Notes: generated by a model from the sequence alone, not told the origin. A DNA stretch of 64,000 bases from Haloarcula mannanilytica (GCF_005406125.1 NZ_BIXZ01000002.1:434001-498000), one strand, 5' to 3'; positions 15,887-28,003 are shown, counted from the stretch's first letter. Translations and numbers: made by a program.

Positions 15887-17451
15887 TGGACACACAAGAC
15901 CGCCGCGCTATATCGCGTGAATATTTCGCCAAGGAACGGCTCGCCGAACACCACTTCCGCTCGTTCAACGCCTTCCTCGACAGAGGGATGCAGCAGGTCG
16001 TCGACGAGAAAGAGACCATCGAGACCGACATCGGTGACAAGGAAGGGCAGGAACCGGTGTGGGTCGAACTGGGCGACGTTCGCGTCGTCACCCCACGGGT
16101 TCGTGAGGCTGACGGCAGCGAGGAACTGCTGTATCCCCAGGAAGCCCGGCTGCGCAACATCACCTACTCCGCGCCGGTGTTCATGGAAATGGCCATCGTC
16201 CGCGGTGGCGAGGAGGAACCGGAGGAAGTCGTCGACCGAACCGAGACCAAGATCGGGCGGATGCCCATCATGGTCGGTTCGAACAAGTGTAACATCGCGG
16301 GCTTCAGCGACGAGGAGCTCATCGACATCGGCGAGGACCCCGCAGACCCCGGTGGCTACTTCTGTGTCAACGGCTCCGAGCGGGTGCTGATGACCAGCGA
16401 GGACCTCGCGCCGAACAAGATTCTGGCCGAGTACGACACCAAGTACGGCGACGAGGTGCAGGTCGCCAAGACGTTCTCCCAGCGCCGTGGCTACCGCGCG
16501 CTGGTGCTGTGTGAACGAACGCGGGACGGACTGCTGGAAGTCTCGTTCCCGTCCGTCTCGGGCAGTATCGACTTCGTGACGCTGGTCCGGGCGCTCGGGC
16601 TGGAGTCGGACGAGGAGATCGTCCACCGCGTCAGCGAGGACCCGGAGATCGTGAAGTTCATGCTGGAGAACTTAGAGGAGGCCGAGGTCCAGACGACCGA
16701 GGAAGCCATCGAGACGCTGGGTAAGCGTGTCGCCTCCGGGCAGGGCAAGAACTACCAGCTCAAACGGGCCAACTACGTTATCGACCGCTATCTCCTCCCG
16801 CACCTGCACGAGGAAGGCGTCGAGGAAGAGGAGGTCCGCATCAACAAGGCGTTCTACCTCTGCCGGATGGCCGAGGCGTGTTTCGAACTCGCACTCGAAC
16901 GCCGTGAAGCCGACGACAAGGACCACTACGCCAACAAGCGGCTGAAGGTCAGCGGCGACCTGATGACCGACCTGTTCCGGACGGCGCTGAACAAGCTCGC
17001 CCGGGACGTGAAATACCAGCTGGAACGGGCCAACATGCGGAACCGCCAGCTGTCCGTCTCGACGGTTGTTCGCTCGGACGTACTGACCGAGCGCCTCGAA
17101 CACCCGATAGCGACCGGAAACTGGGTCGGCGGCCGCTCCGGCGTGAGCCAGCTCGTCGACCGGACCGACTTCATGGGGGTGCTGTCACACCTCCGCCGAC
17201 TGCGCTCGCCGCTCAGTCGCTCCCAGCCCCACTTCGAGGCGCGGGACCTGCACGCGACCCAGTGGGGTCGCATCTGTCCCTCCGAGACGCCGGAGGGTCC
17301 GAACTGTGGGCTGGTAAAGAACTTCGCCCAGGCGATGGAGCTGTCACAGGACGTTGCGGACCCACAGGGCCTCAAACAGGAACTTGCAGAGATGGGGGTT
17401 CAGGGCATCCCCGGTATCGAATCGATCGAACAGCAGCCCGCGGACGATTAA
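15886..17451 (+). CDS. rpoB2: RNA polymerase subunit B'' (Rpo2N)
   Basis: This 521-aa protein is the N-terminal half of the split archaeal beta subunit, covering the protrusion, lobe and fork regions. Visible landmarks are [22 protein letters not shown] (split here as [12 protein letters not shown] and [10 protein letters not shown]), [15 protein letters not shown], and the fork-loop region [13 protein letters not shown] with [20 protein letters not shown]. The split falls shortly after that motif, as in other haloarchaea and methanogens. It is followed 1 nt later by rpoB1. Confidence 0.97.
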   Translation: MDTQDRRAISREYFAKERLAEHHFRSFNAFLDRGMQQVVDEKETIETDIGDKEGQEPVWVELGDVRVVTPRVREADGSEELLYPQEARLRNITYSAPVFMEMAIVRGGEEEPEEVVDRTETKIGRMPIMVGSNKCNIAGFSDEELIDIGEDPADPGGYFCVNGSERVLMTSEDLAPNKILAEYDTKYGDEVQVAKTFSQRRGYRALVLCERTRDGLLEVSFPSVSGSIDFVTLVRALGLESDEEIVHRVSEDPEIVKFMLENLEEAEVQTTEEAIETLGKRVASGQGKNYQLKRANYVIDRYLLPHLHEEGVEEEEVRINKAFYLCRMAEACFELALERREADDKDHYANKRLKVSGDLMTDLFRTALNKLARDVKYQLERANMRNRQLSVSTVVRSDVLTERLEHPIATGNWVGGRSGVSQLVDRTDFMGVLSHLRRLRSPLSRSQPHFEARDLHATQWGRICPSETPEGPNCGLVKNFAQAMELSQDVADPQGLKQELAEMGVQGIPGIESIEQQPADD

Positions 17452-17452
17452 T

Positions 17453-19279
17453 ATGAGTCAGGGACGCGAAGCCAAAGTATACGTAAACGGTAGTCTGGTC
17501 GGCACACACCCCGACCCGGAACAGCTCGCAGAACAGGTACGACAGGCGCGACGACGGGGGGATGTCTCCCAGATGGTCAACGTCTCGGTGAAGAACCGGA
17601 CCGGAGAAGTCATCATCAACGCCGACGCCGGCCGTGCCCGACGCCCACTGTTGGTCGTCGAGGACGGCGAGCCGCTGATGACCGACGAGGAGGTCGAACA
17701 GGTCAAAGAGGGCGAACTCGAATTCGAGGAGCTCGTCGAACGCGGCCTCGTCGAGTTCATCGACGCCGAGGAGGAAGAGGACATCCTCGTCGGCGTCGAC
17801 GAGGACGAACTCACCGACAACCACACCCACCTCGAAGTCGACCCGCAGCTGATGTTCGGTATCGGTGCGGGGATGATTCCCTACCCCGAACACAACGCCT
17901 CGCCCCGGATTACGATGGGATCGGGGATGATCAAACAGTCGCTTGGCCTGCCGTCGGCGAACTACCGGATTCGACCGGACACGCGCCAGCACCTGCTGCA
18001 CTACCCGCAGCTGTCGATGGTCAAGACACAGACCACCGAACAGATCGGCTACGACGACCGCCCCGCGGCACAGAACTTCGTCGTCGCCGTCATGAGCTAC
18101 GAGGGGTTCAACATCGAGGACGCACTCGTGATGAACCAGGGGTCGGTCGACCGCGCGCTCGCCCGCTCACACTTCTTCCGGACCTACGAAGGCGAGGAAC
18201 GGCGCTACCCCGGCGGTCAGGAAGACCGCTTCGAGATCCCCGACGACGAGGTCCGCGGCGCTCGCGGTGAGGAAGCGTACACGCACCTCGACGACGACGG
18301 GCTCGTCAACCCCGAGACGAAGGTCGGCGAGAACGCCGTCCTGCTTGGCAAGACCAGCCCGCCCCGGTTCCTCGAAGAGCCGGACGACATGGGCGGCCTC
18401 TCGCCGCAGAAGCGCCGGGAGACGAGCGTGACGATGCGCTCGGGCGAATCCGGCGTCGTGGACACAGTCACGCTGATGGAGGGTGAGGACGGCTCGAAGC
18501 TCTCGAAGGTCTCTGTGCGTGACGAACGCATCCCCGAACTCGGGGACAAGTTCGCCAGCCGGCACGGCCAGAAGGGCGTCGTCGGCCACATCGCACCCCA
18601 GGAAGACATGCCCTTCACCGAGGAGGGCGTCGTCCCGGACCTCATCATCAATCCGCACGCGCTGCCGTCGCGGATGACCGTCGGCCACATCCTGGAGATG
18701 ATCGGTGGGAAAGTCGGCGCGCTCGAAGGCCGGCGCGTCGACGGCACCGCATTCACCGGCGAGGATGAAGAAGAACTCCGTGGCTCGCTCGAAGAGCACG
18801 GCTTCGACTCCTCGGGCAAGGAGACGATGTACTCCGGCGTCACCGGCGAGAAGATCGACGCCGAAATCTTCGTCGGCGACATTTTCTACCAGAAGCTGTA
18901 CCACATGGTCTCGAACAAGCTGCACGCCCGCTCGCGCGGGCCGGTGCAGGTGCTCACCCGCCAGCCCACCGAGGGGCGCGCCCGCGAGGGTGGCCTCCGT
19001 GTGGGTGAGATGGAACGGGACGTGCTCATCGGGCACGGCGCGGCGATGGCGCTCAAGGAGCGCTTGCTCGATGAGTCCGACCGCGAGTGGATCAACGTCT
19101 GCGGGCAGTGTGGGATGACTGCCGTCGAGAACGTCGAACAACGGCGCATCTACTGTCCGAACTGCGAGGAGGAGACTGACATCCACGAGGTCGAGATGTC
19201 CTACGCGTTCAAGCTCCTGCTTGATGAGATGAAGGCGCTCGGTATCGCGCCGCGGATCGAACTGGAGGACGCAGTATGA
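17453..19279 (+). CDS. rpoB1: RNA polymerase subunit B' (Rpo2C)
   Basis: This 608-aa protein is the C-terminal half of the split beta subunit and holds part of the catalytic centre. It starts at ATG 17453 with an acidic-basic lead ([17 protein letters not shown]). It contains [17 protein letters not shown], the hybrid-binding [13 protein letters not shown] block, and [17 protein letters not shown] (clamp region). A C-terminal zinc ribbon CGQCG...YCPNC lies near residues 545-567. A longer in-frame start at 17354 lies inside rpoB2 and is rejected. Its stop overlaps the rpoA1 start by 4 nt. Confidence 0.97.
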   Translation: MSQGREAKVYVNGSLVGTHPDPEQLAEQVRQARRRGDVSQMVNVSVKNRTGEVIINADAGRARRPLLVVEDGEPLMTDEEVEQVKEGELEFEELVERGLVEFIDAEEEEDILVGVDEDELTDNHTHLEVDPQLMFGIGAGMIPYPEHNASPRITMGSGMIKQSLGLPSANYRIRPDTRQHLLHYPQLSMVKTQTTEQIGYDDRPAAQNFVVAVMSYEGFNIEDALVMNQGSVDRALARSHFFRTYEGEERRYPGGQEDRFEIPDDEVRGARGEEAYTHLDDDGLVNPETKVGENAVLLGKTSPPRFLEEPDDMGGLSPQKRRETSVTMRSGESGVVDTVTLMEGEDGSKLSKVSVRDERIPELGDKFASRHGQKGVVGHIAPQEDMPFTEEGVVPDLIINPHALPSRMTVGHILEMIGGKVGALEGRRVDGTAFTGEDEEELRGSLEEHGFDSSGKETMYSGVTGEKIDAEIFVGDIFYQKLYHMVSNKLHARSRGPVQVLTRQPTEGRAREGGLRVGEMERDVLIGHGAAMALKERLLDESDREWINVCGQCGMTAVENVEQRRIYCPNCEEETDIHEVEMSYAFKLLLDEMKALGIAPRIELEDAV

Positions 19280-22185
19280 GCTCACAACAGACACCCCAGG
19301 AAATCGGTCAGCTCAGCTTCGGGCTGATGGACCCCGAGGAGTACCGCGAGATGTCGGCCACGAAGGTCATCACGGCCGACACGTACGACGACGACGGTTT
19401 CCCCATCGACATGGGGCTGATGGACCCGCGACTCGGGGTCATCGACCCCGGGTTGGAATGTAAGACCTGCGGGAAACACAGCGGGTCGTGTAACGGCCAC
19501 TTCGGCCACATCGAACTCGCTGCCCCCGTCATCCACGTCGGCTTTGCGAAGCTCATCCGCCGCCTCCTGCGCGGGACCTGCCGGGACTGCTCCCGGCTCT
19601 GTCTCGACGAGCACGAGCGCGAGGAGTTCGCGGACCGACTGACACGGACCCAGGACCTCGGTCGCGACCTCAACGACGTGACCAAGGCCGCAATCCGGCA
19701 GGCCCGAAAGAAGGACCGCTGTCCGTTCTGTGGCGAGAAGCAGTACGACATCAAACACGAGAAGCCGACCACTTACTACGAGGTCCAGGACGTGCTGGCC
19801 TCGGACTACCCCGAGCGGATCGCCGCCGCGATGGAGGAAGCCGAGGACCAAATCTCCCCCATCGATCTCTCCGAGGAGACCGGCATCGACAGCAGCCGCG
19901 TCCAGGAGATTCTCAGCGGCGAGTTCCGACCTCGCCAGGAAGACCGCCGCGCCCTGGAGAAGGCGCTGTCGGTTGACCTGACCGAGGAGGACATGAACAA
20001 GCTCATGCCCAGCGACATCCGGGACTGGTTCGAGGACATCCCGGACCAGGACATCGAAGTCCTGGGGATGAAGCCGGCCCGCTCCCGCCCGGAGTGGATG
20101 ATTCTGACGGTACTCCCGGTACCGCCGGTGACGGCCCGGCCGTCGATTACGCTTGACAACGGCCAGCGTTCCGAGGACGACCTCACCCACAAGCTCGTGG
20201 ACATCATCCGCATCAACCAGCGGTTCATGGAGAACCGCGAGGCGGGCGCGCCACAGCTGATTATCGAGGACCTCTGGGAACTGCTGCAGTACCACGTCAC
20301 CACCTTCATGGACAACGAGATCTCGGGGACGCCGCCGGCGCGACACCGCTCCGGCCGCCCGCTGAAGACCCTCTCCCAGCGCCTGAAAGGCAAGGAGGGT
20401 CGCTTCCGTGGCTCGCTGTCCGGGAAGCGTGTGAACTTCTCGGCTCGGACCGTCATCTCGCCGGACCCGACGCTCTCGCTGAACGAGGTCGGTGTGCCGG
20501 ACCGGGTCGCCAAGGAGATGACCCAGACGATGAACGTCACCGAGCGCAATCTTGAGGAAGCGCGACGGTACGTCTCCAACGGCCCCGAGGCCCACCCCGG
20601 CGCGAACTACGTCAAGCGACCCGACGGTCGCCGGCTGAAGGTGACCGAGAAGAACTGCGAGGAACTGGCCGAGAAGGTCGAACCGGAGTGGGAAGTGTCC
20701 CGCCACCTGGTCGACGGCGACATCATCATCTTCAACCGCCAGCCGTCGCTGCACCGGATGTCCATCATGGCCCACGAGGTCGTCGTGATGCCGTACAAGA
20801 CGTTCCGGCTGAACACGACGGTGTGTCCGCCGTATAACGCTGACTTCGACGGGGACGAGATGAACATGCACGCCCTCCAGAACGAGGAGGCCCGCGCGGA
20901 GGCGCGCGTCCTCATGCGCGTGCAGGAACAGATGCTCTCCCCGCGCTTCGGCGAGAACATCATCGGCGCGATTCAGGACCACATCAGCGGGACCTACCTG
21001 CTGACCCACACGAATCCGAAGTTCAACGAGACGCAGGCGCTTGACCTGCTTCGGGCGACGCGCATCGACGAACTGCCCGAGTCTGACGGCGTCGACGAGG
21101 ACGGCGAGGAGTACTGGACCGGGCGCTCGCTGTTCTCGGAACTGCTGCCCGACGACCTGAATCTCGAATTCACCTCCTCGGCCGGCGACACCGTCGTCGT
21201 CGAGGACGGCCAGATGACCAGCGGCACCATCGACGAGGACGCCGTCGGGGCCTTCGGTGGCGAAATCGTCGACACCATCGCCAAGGAGTACTCCCGGACC
21301 CGCGCCCGGATTCTCGTCAACGAGGTTTCGGCGCTGGCGATGCGGTCGATCATGCACTTCGGGTTCTCCATCAGCATCGACGACGAGTCCATCCCGCGGG
21401 AAGCCGAAGAGCAGATCAACGACGCCATCGACAGCGCGTACGACCGCGTCGAGGAACTCATCGAGACCTACGACCGCGGCGAACTCGAATCGCTGCCGGG
21501 TCGGACTGTCGACGAGACCCTGGAGATGAAGATCATGCAGACGCTGGGCAAGGCCCGTGACTCCGCCGGTGACATCGCCGAGGACCACTTCGGCGAGGAC
21601 AACCCGGCCGTCATCATGGCCGAGTCCGGCGCGCGTGGCTCGATGCTGAACCTGACCCAGATGGCCGGCTGTGTCGGCCAGCAGGCAGTCCGTGGTGAGC
21701 GGATCAACCGCGGGTACGAGAACCGCACGCTTAGCCACTTCGAGGAGAACGACCTTTCGGCTGACGCCCACGGCTTCGTGGAGGCCTCCTACCGCTCCGG
21801 GCTCGGCCCGAAGGAGTTCTTCTTCCACGCGATGGGTGGCCGCGAGGGGCTGGTCGATACGGCCGTCCGGACCTCGAAGTCCGGATACCTGCAGCGCCGG
21901 CTCATCAACGCCCTGTCCGAACTCGAAACGCAGTACGACGGCACCGTCCGGGACACAAGCGACACTATCGTCCAGTTCGAGTTCGGCGAGGACGGCACGT
22001 CGCCGGTCGATGTCTCCTCCAGCCAGGAGGGCGACGCCGTCGATGTCGAGCAGATCGCCGACAGCGTCCTCGACGAGGAGTTCGAGAGCGAGAAGCAAAA
22101 AGAGAGCTTCCTCGGCACGCGGACCGAGCGGACCAACCTCTCGGAGCACGCCGACGACTGGTGGATGGCCGAGGGTGACGACTAA
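19276..22185 (+). CDS. rpoA1: RNA polymerase subunit A' (Rpo1N)
   Basis: This 969-aa protein is the larger half of the split beta-prime homologue. The absolutely conserved active-site motif [12 protein letters not shown] is present, with the Mg-binding aspartates D523, D525 and D527. The clamp zinc site [17 protein letters not shown] lies near residues 62-78 and a second CRDC...CPFC site near 98-153. The funnel and trigger-loop region [16 protein letters not shown] is near residue 795. It lies in the rpoH-B2-B1-A1-A2-nusA operon with a 4-nt overlap to rpoB1 and a 2-nt gap to rpoA2. No intein is present. Confidence 0.98.
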   Translation: MSSQQTPQEIGQLSFGLMDPEEYREMSATKVITADTYDDDGFPIDMGLMDPRLGVIDPGLECKTCGKHSGSCNGHFGHIELAAPVIHVGFAKLIRRLLRGTCRDCSRLCLDEHEREEFADRLTRTQDLGRDLNDVTKAAIRQARKKDRCPFCGEKQYDIKHEKPTTYYEVQDVLASDYPERIAAAMEEAEDQISPIDLSEETGIDSSRVQEILSGEFRPRQEDRRALEKALSVDLTEEDMNKLMPSDIRDWFEDIPDQDIEVLGMKPARSRPEWMILTVLPVPPVTARPSITLDNGQRSEDDLTHKLVDIIRINQRFMENREAGAPQLIIEDLWELLQYHVTTFMDNEISGTPPARHRSGRPLKTLSQRLKGKEGRFRGSLSGKRVNFSARTVISPDPTLSLNEVGVPDRVAKEMTQTMNVTERNLEEARRYVSNGPEAHPGANYVKRPDGRRLKVTEKNCEELAEKVEPEWEVSRHLVDGDIIIFNRQPSLHRMSIMAHEVVVMPYKTFRLNTTVCPPYNADFDGDEMNMHALQNEEARAEARVLMRVQEQMLSPRFGENIIGAIQDHISGTYLLTHTNPKFNETQALDLLRATRIDELPESDGVDEDGEEYWTGRSLFSELLPDDLNLEFTSSAGDTVVVEDGQMTSGTIDEDAVGAFGGEIVDTIAKEYSRTRARILVNEVSALAMRSIMHFGFSISIDDESIPREAEEQINDAIDSAYDRVEELIETYDRGELESLPGRTVDETLEMKIMQTLGKARDSAGDIAEDHFGEDNPAVIMAESGARGSMLNLTQMAGCVGQQAVRGERINRGYENRTLSHFEENDLSADAHGFVEASYRSGLGPKEFFFHAMGGREGLVDTAVRTSKSGYLQRRLINALSELETQYDGTVRDTSDTIVQFEFGEDGTSPVDVSSSQEGDAVDVEQIADSVLDEEFESEKQKESFLGTRTERTNLSEHADDWWMAEGDD

Positions 22186-22187
22186 CA

Positions 22188-23375
22188 ATGACAGCACACG
22201 ACGTATCAGCAGACATCGAGGCCGTCGTCGAGGACACTGAACTGCCGCGACGGCTGAAAGACGAAGTGTACAGCACCGTCGAGGAACGGGGCGTCGGCGT
22301 CGACGATGCCGACCGCATCGCCAAGGCCGTCGAGTCCCGCTACCTCGATACCCGTGTCGACCCGCTGGACCCGGTCGGGACCGTCTCGGCCCAGTCTATC
22401 GGCGAACCGGGAACGCAGATGACGATGAACACGTTCCACTACGCAGGGGTCGCCGAGATCGACGTGACCCAGGGCCTGCCACGGCTCATCGAGCTGGTGG
22501 ACGCCCGGAAGACGCCGGACACGCCGATGATGACGGTCCACCTCGACGAGGAGTACGCCGAGGACCGCGAGCGCGCACACGAGGTCGTCTGGAAGATCGA
22601 GGCGACGCGCATCCTCGCACTCGGTGACATCTCGACGAACGTCGCGGACATGCTCGTCGAGATCGACTTGAACGAGGACACGCTGCTGGAGCGGTGGCCG
22701 ACGGTCAACGACACGGACGCTATCGCCGAGGAAATCGCCGAGACCATCGAATCGAACCTCGGGGTTTCGGCTCGGCAGGCCGGCACCGTCATCGAGTTCG
22801 GGCCGGAGGAACCCAGCTACCGCGACCTGCTACAGCTGGTCGAGGAGCTGCGGGAGATTGTCTTCAAAGGTATCGAAGAGATCACCCGCGTCGTTATCCG
22901 CAAGGAAGAGACCGAAAACGGCGAGGAGTTCGTCCTCTACACCGAGGGCTCGGACTTCGGCGAAGTACTCGACATCGAGGGCGTCGACGCCTCCCGGACG
23001 ACGTGTAACAACATCCACGAGATTTACCGCGAACTCGGAGTCGAAGCCGCCCGCGAGACGCTCATCAACGAGACGATGAACACGCTCGAAGAGCAGGGGC
23101 TTGACGACGTGAACGTCCGGCATCTGATGCTCGTGGCCGATATCATGACTAACGAGGGGACCATCGAGTCCATCGGTCGCCACGGCATCTCAGGGTCGAA
23201 AGACTCCGTGCTCGCCCGTGCCGCCTTCGAGGTGACGGTCAATCACCTGCTCGACGCCGCCATCCACGGCGAGGTCGACGAACTCGACGGCGTCACGGAG
23301 AACGTCATCGTCGGGAAGCCGATCAAGCTCGGCACCGGCGATGTCAACCTCCGGATGGGTACGACCCAGGACTGA
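22188..23375 (+). CDS. rpoA2: RNA polymerase subunit A'' (Rpo1C)
   Basis: This 395-aa protein is the C-terminal half of the split A subunit. It carries the bridge to the jaw and cleft: [20 protein letters not shown] (about residues 66-85), then [17 protein letters not shown] central insertion domain follows, and then [20 protein letters not shown] with [19 protein letters not shown] at the end. The length and motif order are standard for haloarchaea, with no intein at the GEPGTQ site. The stop codon shares one base with the nusA start. Confidence 0.98.
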   Translation: MTAHDVSADIEAVVEDTELPRRLKDEVYSTVEERGVGVDDADRIAKAVESRYLDTRVDPLDPVGTVSAQSIGEPGTQMTMNTFHYAGVAEIDVTQGLPRLIELVDARKTPDTPMMTVHLDEEYAEDRERAHEVVWKIEATRILALGDISTNVADMLVEIDLNEDTLLERWPTVNDTDAIAEEIAETIESNLGVSARQAGTVIEFGPEEPSYRDLLQLVEELREIVFKGIEEITRVVIRKEETENGEEFVLYTEGSDFGEVLDIEGVDASRTTCNNIHEIYRELGVEAARETLINETMNTLEEQGLDDVNVRHLMLVADIMTNEGTIESIGRHGISGSKDSVLARAAFEVTVNHLLDAAIHGEVDELDGVTENVIVGKPIKLGTGDVNLRMGTTQD

Positions 23376-23800
23376 TGCGGGTCGAACTCTCGGACGAAGC
23401 GCGTCGACTGGTCGCCCTCTTCGAGGACGAGGCAGCCGTCACCGTCCGGGATTGCGTCGTCGACGAGGACCACGACCAGGTGGTGTATCTGGTCAAGCGC
23501 GGGGAGATGGCCGACGCCATCGGCCCCGGCGGCCAGACGGTCGAACGCGTCGAGGAACGTCTCGGCCGCGAGGTCAAACTGGTCGAGGCCGCCGAGACGG
23601 CCGAGGACTTCGTCGCGAACGCGCTCGCGCCGGCCGCGGTGTACAACGTCACTGTCTCGGAGAACGACGACACCGTCGCCTACGTGGAAGTGGCACAGGA
23701 AGACCGCGGGGCCGCTATCGGCCGTGAAGGCCGAAACATCGATGCCGCCCGGCAACTGGCGAAGCGACACTTCGAAATCGACGGCATCGAACTGACCTGA
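23375..23800 (+). CDS. nusA: NusA-like transcription factor (KH domains)
   Basis: The 141-aa archaeal NusA consists of two KH domains without the S1 and acidic domains of bacterial NusA. The motifs are the GXXG loops MADAIGPGGQTVERVEERLG (about residues 48-67) and AAIGREGRNIDAARQLAKRH (about 111-130). It is the last gene of the polymerase operon, overlapping rpoA2 by one base, as in most euryarchaea. It is thought to bind RNA and affect elongation or termination. The L30e gene found next to nusA in some archaea is absent here. Confidence 0.96.
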   Translation: MRVELSDEARRLVALFEDEAAVTVRDCVVDEDHDQVVYLVKRGEMADAIGPGGQTVERVEERLGREVKLVEAAETAEDFVANALAPAAVYNVTVSENDDTVAYVEVAQEDRGAAIGREGRNIDAARQLAKRHFEIDGIELT

Positions 23801-23898
23801 GCGGGACGATTCGAGCGGGTCCGCGGACTCGCTCACTCGGACAGTCAATGCGGTGGCTGGCAGAAACTGCTTTTTTCATCGGCTGTGACACTACCGCC

Positions 23899-24243
23899 AT
23901 GCCCTCTCTCCGGCGTCCAGACGGCGGCGACCTGCTGGCTCCGCTGACCATAGCAGGCATCTACGTGTATCACGCACACGTTCTGGGAAATCCGCTATCG
24001 GTGTTCGAAGGTACGTTCATGCTTGCTCTGTCCGTGTTAGTGTTGGCTGCGATTCTCGTCGAGGGACTGCTCGCATCACCGGCGTACCCGCTCATCGGCG
24101 GCGGACTAATCGCGCTCTTCTATCTCGTCCGGTTCAGCCAGCGACAGGATATCGGCTCCGCCCTCGGCGTTTGTGCCGGGGCTGTTTTCGGTAGCTATGG
24201 TCTCTACCAATGGATCACGTCGAGTGCCGAACCGAAACTGTAA
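23899..24243 (+). CDS. Small integral membrane protein, function unknown
   Basis: This 114-aa protein begins MPSLRRPDGGDLLAPLTIAG and has four predicted hydrophobic helices: around LLAPLTIAGIYVYHAHVLG, MLALSVLVLAAILVEGLLA, YPLIGGGLIALFYLVRF and LGVCAGAVFGSYGLYQWI. It has no recognisable family motif. ATG 23899 is preferred because residues upstream to 23848 are not hydrophilic-acidic as expected. It follows nusA by 98 bp on the same strand but need not be co-transcribed. It is convergent with the transducer gene at 24353. Confidence 0.62.
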   Translation: MPSLRRPDGGDLLAPLTIAGIYVYHAHVLGNPLSVFEGTFMLALSVLVLAAILVEGLLASPAYPLIGGGLIALFYLVRFSQRQDIGSALGVCAGAVFGSYGLYQWITSSAEPKL

Positions 24244-24271
24244 GTGGCAGGTGAACCAGGAGGCGACACTC

Positions 24272-24353
24272 ATAGTGATTATTGTAGATTATTTCCGGAT
24301 AGCGCCGCCCCTGGAGTCGGCGCGTACCGGTAAATCGCTCCAATAGTCACTAT
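24272..24353. terminator. Long interrupted inverted repeat between convergent genes
   Basis: ATAGTGATTATTG (24272-24284) pairs with CAATAGTCACTAT (24341-24353) with a single mismatch over 13 bp, enclosing 56 nt. The right arm ends on the stop codon of the transducer gene. Placed between two convergent genes it may act as a bidirectional terminator or mRNA 3'-end stabiliser. Inside it, a GTG-started 23-codon frame (24275-24346) preceded by GGAGG at 24259-24263 is possible but unsupported. Confidence 0.4.
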
Positions 24354-26764
24354 CAGTCGTCGCCAGTGGCCGGGTCGTCCGCGCCGTGTTCGTACACGTC
24401 GGTGTCGCTGTGGATCGTTCCGCTGTCGACATCGAACGTCTGCAGGAGTTCGCTGAGGTCGCCGGCCTGGTCCGAAAGGGATTCGATGCCGCCGGTGACT
24501 TCGTTGATCGTTGCGGTCTGTTCCTCCGCGGCCGCCGCGACATCCTCCGCCTGGCTGGCCGATTCCTCGCTGATCGTCCCGACCTCGTCGATCATGGCGA
24601 CAGTCTCCTCGGTCGAGGCGGCCTGCTCGTCGGTGGCGTCGCTGATGGACTGGATGCCGTCGTTGACCTCTTCGACGCGGTCGACGATCTGTTCGAGGGA
24701 TTCGATGGCGTCGTCGACAGTGTCGATACCGTCCGTGACGGAGTCGCCCATCTCCCTGATGTCGGTCACCGCGTCACCAGTGGTGTCCTGCACGTCTTCG
24801 ATAACCGCAGAGACTTCTTCAGTTGCTTCGGTCGTCTCCTGAGCGAGCCCCTTGATCTCGTCGGCGACGACGGCGAACCCTTCGCCGGCTTCACCGGCCC
24901 GAGCGGCCTCGATGGAGGCATTGAGCGCGAGCATGTTGGTCTGTTCGGCGATGTCGTCGATGAGGTCGACGATGTCGCCGATCTGTGCCATCTCCTCGTC
25001 GAGGGACTCGACGTGGTCGATGGTCTCCTCGGCCCGCGTCTCGATGTCGTTCATCACTTCGACGGCTTCCGTCGCGCGTTCGCTGCCGGTCTCGCCGATC
25101 TCGGCGGCCTCGTTCGACGTAGTTGCGACTTCGTCGGCCTGGGCCGCGACTTCTTCGATTGTCGCCGAGAGGCTCGACATTTCGTCGGAAGTCTCTTCGA
25201 TGTTCTCGTACTGCGTCTCCGCGCCGGTCGCAATCTCCTGGACAGACTCGCTGACTTCCTCGCTTGCGTCGCGGACCTCCGTGGCACTCGCGGTGATTTG
25301 GTCGGCGGAGTCGTCGACATCGTCGGCGAACTCGCGGATACGCATGACCGTCTGTCCGAGTTCGGCGAGCATGTCGTTGAAGGCGGCAGCGATGTCGGCC
25401 ATCGCGTCGTTGTCCGTGTCGGTGTCGAGTCGCTGTGTGAGGTCTCCCTCGGCCGCCGTCCGCATCACGGCCGAGAACTCCTCGGCCTGCTGTTCGAGCG
25501 AGTCGGCCAGCGCCTCGGCTTCCGCCTGTGCCGTCTCGGCGTCCCGTTTCGCGGTTTCGATCTCGTCGATGAACTGCTGGAGATCGTCCCGCATCGTGTC
25601 GAGTGACGCCCCTAACCGTCCCGGTACGTCTTCCTCGAGTACCGGGTCGTCGAACGCCTGTCTGGAGAGTGCATCCGCCTGTCCGGCCACGGTGCCGAGA
25701 TAGGACTGGATGTCGGTGAAGGCGTTCTGGACCTGTCCGATCTCGTCGAGTCGGTCCGTCTCCGTCGACTCGCCGTCGAGTTCACCGCGTGCAAGGGCCT
25801 CGGCGCGCTGGGCTACCCCCGTGAGCGACGTACGGATGTCACGCCCGACGAAGGCCCCGAACGCCAGGAAGCTGAGCAGTGCCAGCCCGAGGAGCGCGAA
25901 GATGTCCTGCTGGACGGTATCCCGGAGTGCGTAGGCGCTTTCCGCCGGTGCGCGCTTGACGACGACCCAGTTCATGTCGCCGACCTTGGCGTATCCCCAC
26001 ACTTCCCCATTGGCCTGGAGGGTGCCGGTCGTCCCGTTGGCCGCAGTCTTTGTCACCTGTTGTTCGGTCGCGCCGTCGTAGCGGTCGAAGATCCGCGACG
26101 TGTTGTCGGCGAAGATGACTTCGTTGCCCTCGTTGTCGTACTCGATGATGTGGGTTTCACCGCCGTCGATGGAGTTCTCGAAGCCCTGTGACCGCTCGCT
26201 GACGTTGTAGAACAGTACCGTCCGGTAGCTGGTCTGGGGCACGTTGCTGATAAACGCCATGTAGTGTGACCCGTCCCGCTCGAACACGCGTGACTGGGCC
26301 ACTGCGTCGTTACCGCTCAGGAGGAGGGTTCCGCTGGCGCTTCGCCACTGGATGTTCAGGTCGTCGAGTGTTGTCCCCTCGTACCGGCCAACCGTCGACT
26401 GTTCGATGGTATCCGTCGAACTGTCAACGAGCGCGATCCCGTGAATCGAGCCGCCGATCCGTCGCTGTGCGCTCTGGAACGTGGTGTTGGCCTGGGCTCC
26501 CGTCGTTCCGCTGATCTGGTTGTGATTCGACAGCAGTCGGGTTGTCCGGCGGGACTGTTCGATCCAGCCGGCCATGGTGTTTGCCTCCTGCTGTGTCGTC
26601 GTCTCTAGCTCGTTGTTTCGCTGCTCGGTCAGGTCGGCGGCGATTGCGTCCTGTGCGACCAGCCCCGCGCTGGTCACGACGAGCGCGATGACGACGACAG
26701 CGAGGCCGAACTTCCGGAGGTAGCTCTTCCGAATTGCCGCTGGGAGGACTGTATTAAGCTTCAT
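24353..26764 (-). CDS. Methyl-accepting chemotaxis transducer (Htr family)
   Basis: This 803-aa transducer has TM1 near residues 19-38 ([19 protein letters not shown]) and an extracellular sensor domain (about 40-280) with a Cache-like fold pattern. TM2 is [19 protein letters not shown]. Two HAMP segments follow ([15 protein letters not shown] and [13 protein letters not shown]), then a long coiled-coil signalling domain. Its hairpin tip, [20 protein letters not shown] followed by [10 protein letters not shown], contacts CheA/CheW. Glu/Gln-rich methylation helices flank it. The ligand is unknown. The gene is oriented against the polymerase and ribosomal genes and interrupts the otherwise conserved nusA-rps12 order. 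Confidence 0.95.
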   Translation of the reverse strand: MKLNTVLPAAIRKSYLRKFGLAVVVIALVVTSAGLVAQDAIAADLTEQRNNELETTTQQEANTMAGWIEQSRRTTRLLSNHNQISGTTGAQANTTFQSAQRRIGGSIHGIALVDSSTDTIEQSTVGRYEGTTLDDLNIQWRSASGTLLLSGNDAVAQSRVFERDGSHYMAFISNVPQTSYRTVLFYNVSERSQGFENSIDGGETHIIEYDNEGNEVIFADNTSRIFDRYDGATEQQVTKTAANGTTGTLQANGEVWGYAKVGDMNWVVVKRAPAESAYALRDTVQQDIFALLGLALLSFLAFGAFVGRDIRTSLTGVAQRAEALARGELDGESTETDRLDEIGQVQNAFTDIQSYLGTVAGQADALSRQAFDDPVLEEDVPGRLGASLDTMRDDLQQFIDEIETAKRDAETAQAEAEALADSLEQQAEEFSAVMRTAAEGDLTQRLDTDTDNDAMADIAAAFNDMLAELGQTVMRIREFADDVDDSADQITASATEVRDASEEVSESVQEIATGAETQYENIEETSDEMSSLSATIEEVAAQADEVATTSNEAAEIGETGSERATEAVEVMNDIETRAEETIDHVESLDEEMAQIGDIVDLIDDIAEQTNMLALNASIEAARAGEAGEGFAVVADEIKGLAQETTEATEEVSAVIEDVQDTTGDAVTDIREMGDSVTDGIDTVDDAIESLEQIVDRVEEVNDGIQSISDATDEQAASTEETVAMIDEVGTISEESASQAEDVAAAAEEQTATINEVTGGIESLSDQAGDLSELLQTFDVDSGTIHSDTDVYEHGADDPATGDD

Positions 26765-26918
26765 GTGTCGCTTGAAAGGTCTTGCAGACCGCTTTCTTTA
26801 CCGCTGGTGTAAATCCATCCCCCAAATTATCAAAAGTAATTCTTTACCCACGTTTCGACCGTCTGTGGCACAGAACGCCACACACGCCGACGCTACCGCT
26901 TGGATACAAAAGAGGAGT

Positions 26919-26940
26919 CTTAAGTACCTCCGAAAGGTAC
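26919..26940 (+). promoter_or_regulatory. rps12 promoter: TATA-like element with palindrome
   Basis: CTTAAGTA (26919-26926) is centred 30 nt before the rps12 ATG, as expected for a leaderless or nearly leaderless haloarchaeal mRNA. It merges into a perfect inverted repeat GTACCT-N5-AGGTAC (26924-26940). Overlap of the palindrome with the TATA edge and start region suits a repressor site or a 5' hairpin. Confidence 0.45.
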
Positions 26941-26951
26941 CAGTGCCTACT

Positions 26952-27380
26952 ATGGCGAACGGCAAGTACGCCGCGCGCAAGCTCAAGAAGGACCGCCAGA
27001 AACACCGGTGGTCCGACACTGACTACGCGCGTCGCGAACGCGGCCTGGGCAAGAAGTCCGACCCGCTCGAGGGTGCGCCCCAGGGACGAGGTATCGTACT
27101 GGAGAAAGTCGGAATCGAGGCCAAGCAGCCTAACTCCGCGATCCGGAAATGTGTCCGCGTCCAGCTCATCAAGAACGGCAAGCAGGTCACCGCGTTCTGT
27201 CCCGGTGACGGCGCTATCTCTTTCATCGACGAGCACGACGAGGTCACGATTGCGGGTATCGGCGGGGCGAAGGGCCGCGCGATGGGCGACCTCTCCGGTG
27301 TCAACTACAAGGTCGAGAAAGTCAACGGCGTCTCTCTCATTGAACTCGTTCGCGGGAACGCGGAGAAACCGGTCCGATAA
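26952..27380 (+). CDS. rps12: 30S ribosomal protein uS12
   Basis: The 142-aa archaeal/eukaryotic-type S12 contains the decoding-centre loops: [20 protein letters not shown] (with the PNSA motif) and [20 protein letters not shown]. The N-terminus [20 protein letters not shown] is basic, as usual. ATG 26952 is chosen since the family starts here and the promoter lies 30 nt upstream; longer in-frame extension is not protein-like. rps7 follows after 2 nt. In most archaea this pair sits directly after nusA, but here the transducer intervenes. Confidence 0.97.
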   Translation: MANGKYAARKLKKDRQKHRWSDTDYARRERGLGKKSDPLEGAPQGRGIVLEKVGIEAKQPNSAIRKCVRVQLIKNGKQVTAFCPGDGAISFIDEHDEVTIAGIGGAKGRAMGDLSGVNYKVEKVNGVSLIELVRGNAEKPVR

Positions 27381-27382
27381 CC

Positions 27383-28003
27383 ATGAGTGCCGAAGATACA
27401 CCTGACGCTGACGCTGATGCGGCTGAGGAAAGCGAGCCGGAGACGGCCCGCGCGAAGCTGTTCGGCAAGTGGGAGGTCACGGACATCGAGTACACCGACC
27501 CCTCGACCGAGCGCTACATCTCCGTTACGCCGATTGCCCACACGATGGGCCGGCACGCGGACAAGCAGTTCAAGAAAAGCGAGATCAGCATCGTCGAGCG
27601 GCTCATCAACCGCCTGATGCAGACCGACGAGAACACGGGCAAGAAGCAACTCGCCACCTCCATCGTCACGGAGGCGTTCGACATCGTTCACGAGCGCACC
27701 GACGAGAACCCGATTCAGGTGCTTGTCAGCGCTGTCGAGAACAGCGCTCCACGAGAGGAGACCGTCCGCCTGAAATACGGTGGTATCTCGGTCCCGAAAG
27801 CCGTCGACGTTGCGCCCCAGCGCCGCGTCGACCAGGCCCTGAAGTTCATCGCAGAGGGTGTCTACGGTGGCTCGTTCAAAACCACCACGAGCGCCGCCGA
27901 GGCACTCGCACAGCAGCTCATCGGCGCTGCTAACGACGATGTCCAGGCCTACGCGGTCAACCAGAAAGAAGAGAAAGAACGCGTCGCGGCTGCCGCTCGC
28001 TAA
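27383..28003 (+). CDS. rps7: 30S ribosomal protein uS7
   Basis: The 206-aa S7 binds the 16S rRNA 3' major domain and nucleates head assembly. An acidic haloarchaeal N-terminal extension (about 24 residues, rich in D/E/A) precedes [17 protein letters not shown]. The signature [18 protein letters not shown] and the conserved [20 protein letters not shown] and [20 protein letters not shown] follow. It is coupled to rps12. A T-rich run just after the stop (28019-28038) may terminate the transcript. Confidence 0.97.
   Translation: MSAEDTPDADADAAEESEPETARAKLFGKWEVTDIEYTDPSTERYISVTPIAHTMGRHADKQFKKSEISIVERLINRLMQTDENTGKKQLATSIVTEAFDIVHERTDENPIQVLVSAVENSAPREETVRLKYGGISVPKAVDVAPQRRVDQALKFIAEGVYGGSFKTTTSAAEALAQQLIGAANDDVQAYAVNQKEEKERVAAAAR

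Noticed and set aside
19282-22197. 971-codon minus-strand open frame opposite rpoA1
   Set aside because: It is an antisense shadow caused by GC-rich third positions of rpoA1; no family motif and very hydrophobic/Val-Leu-rich composition.
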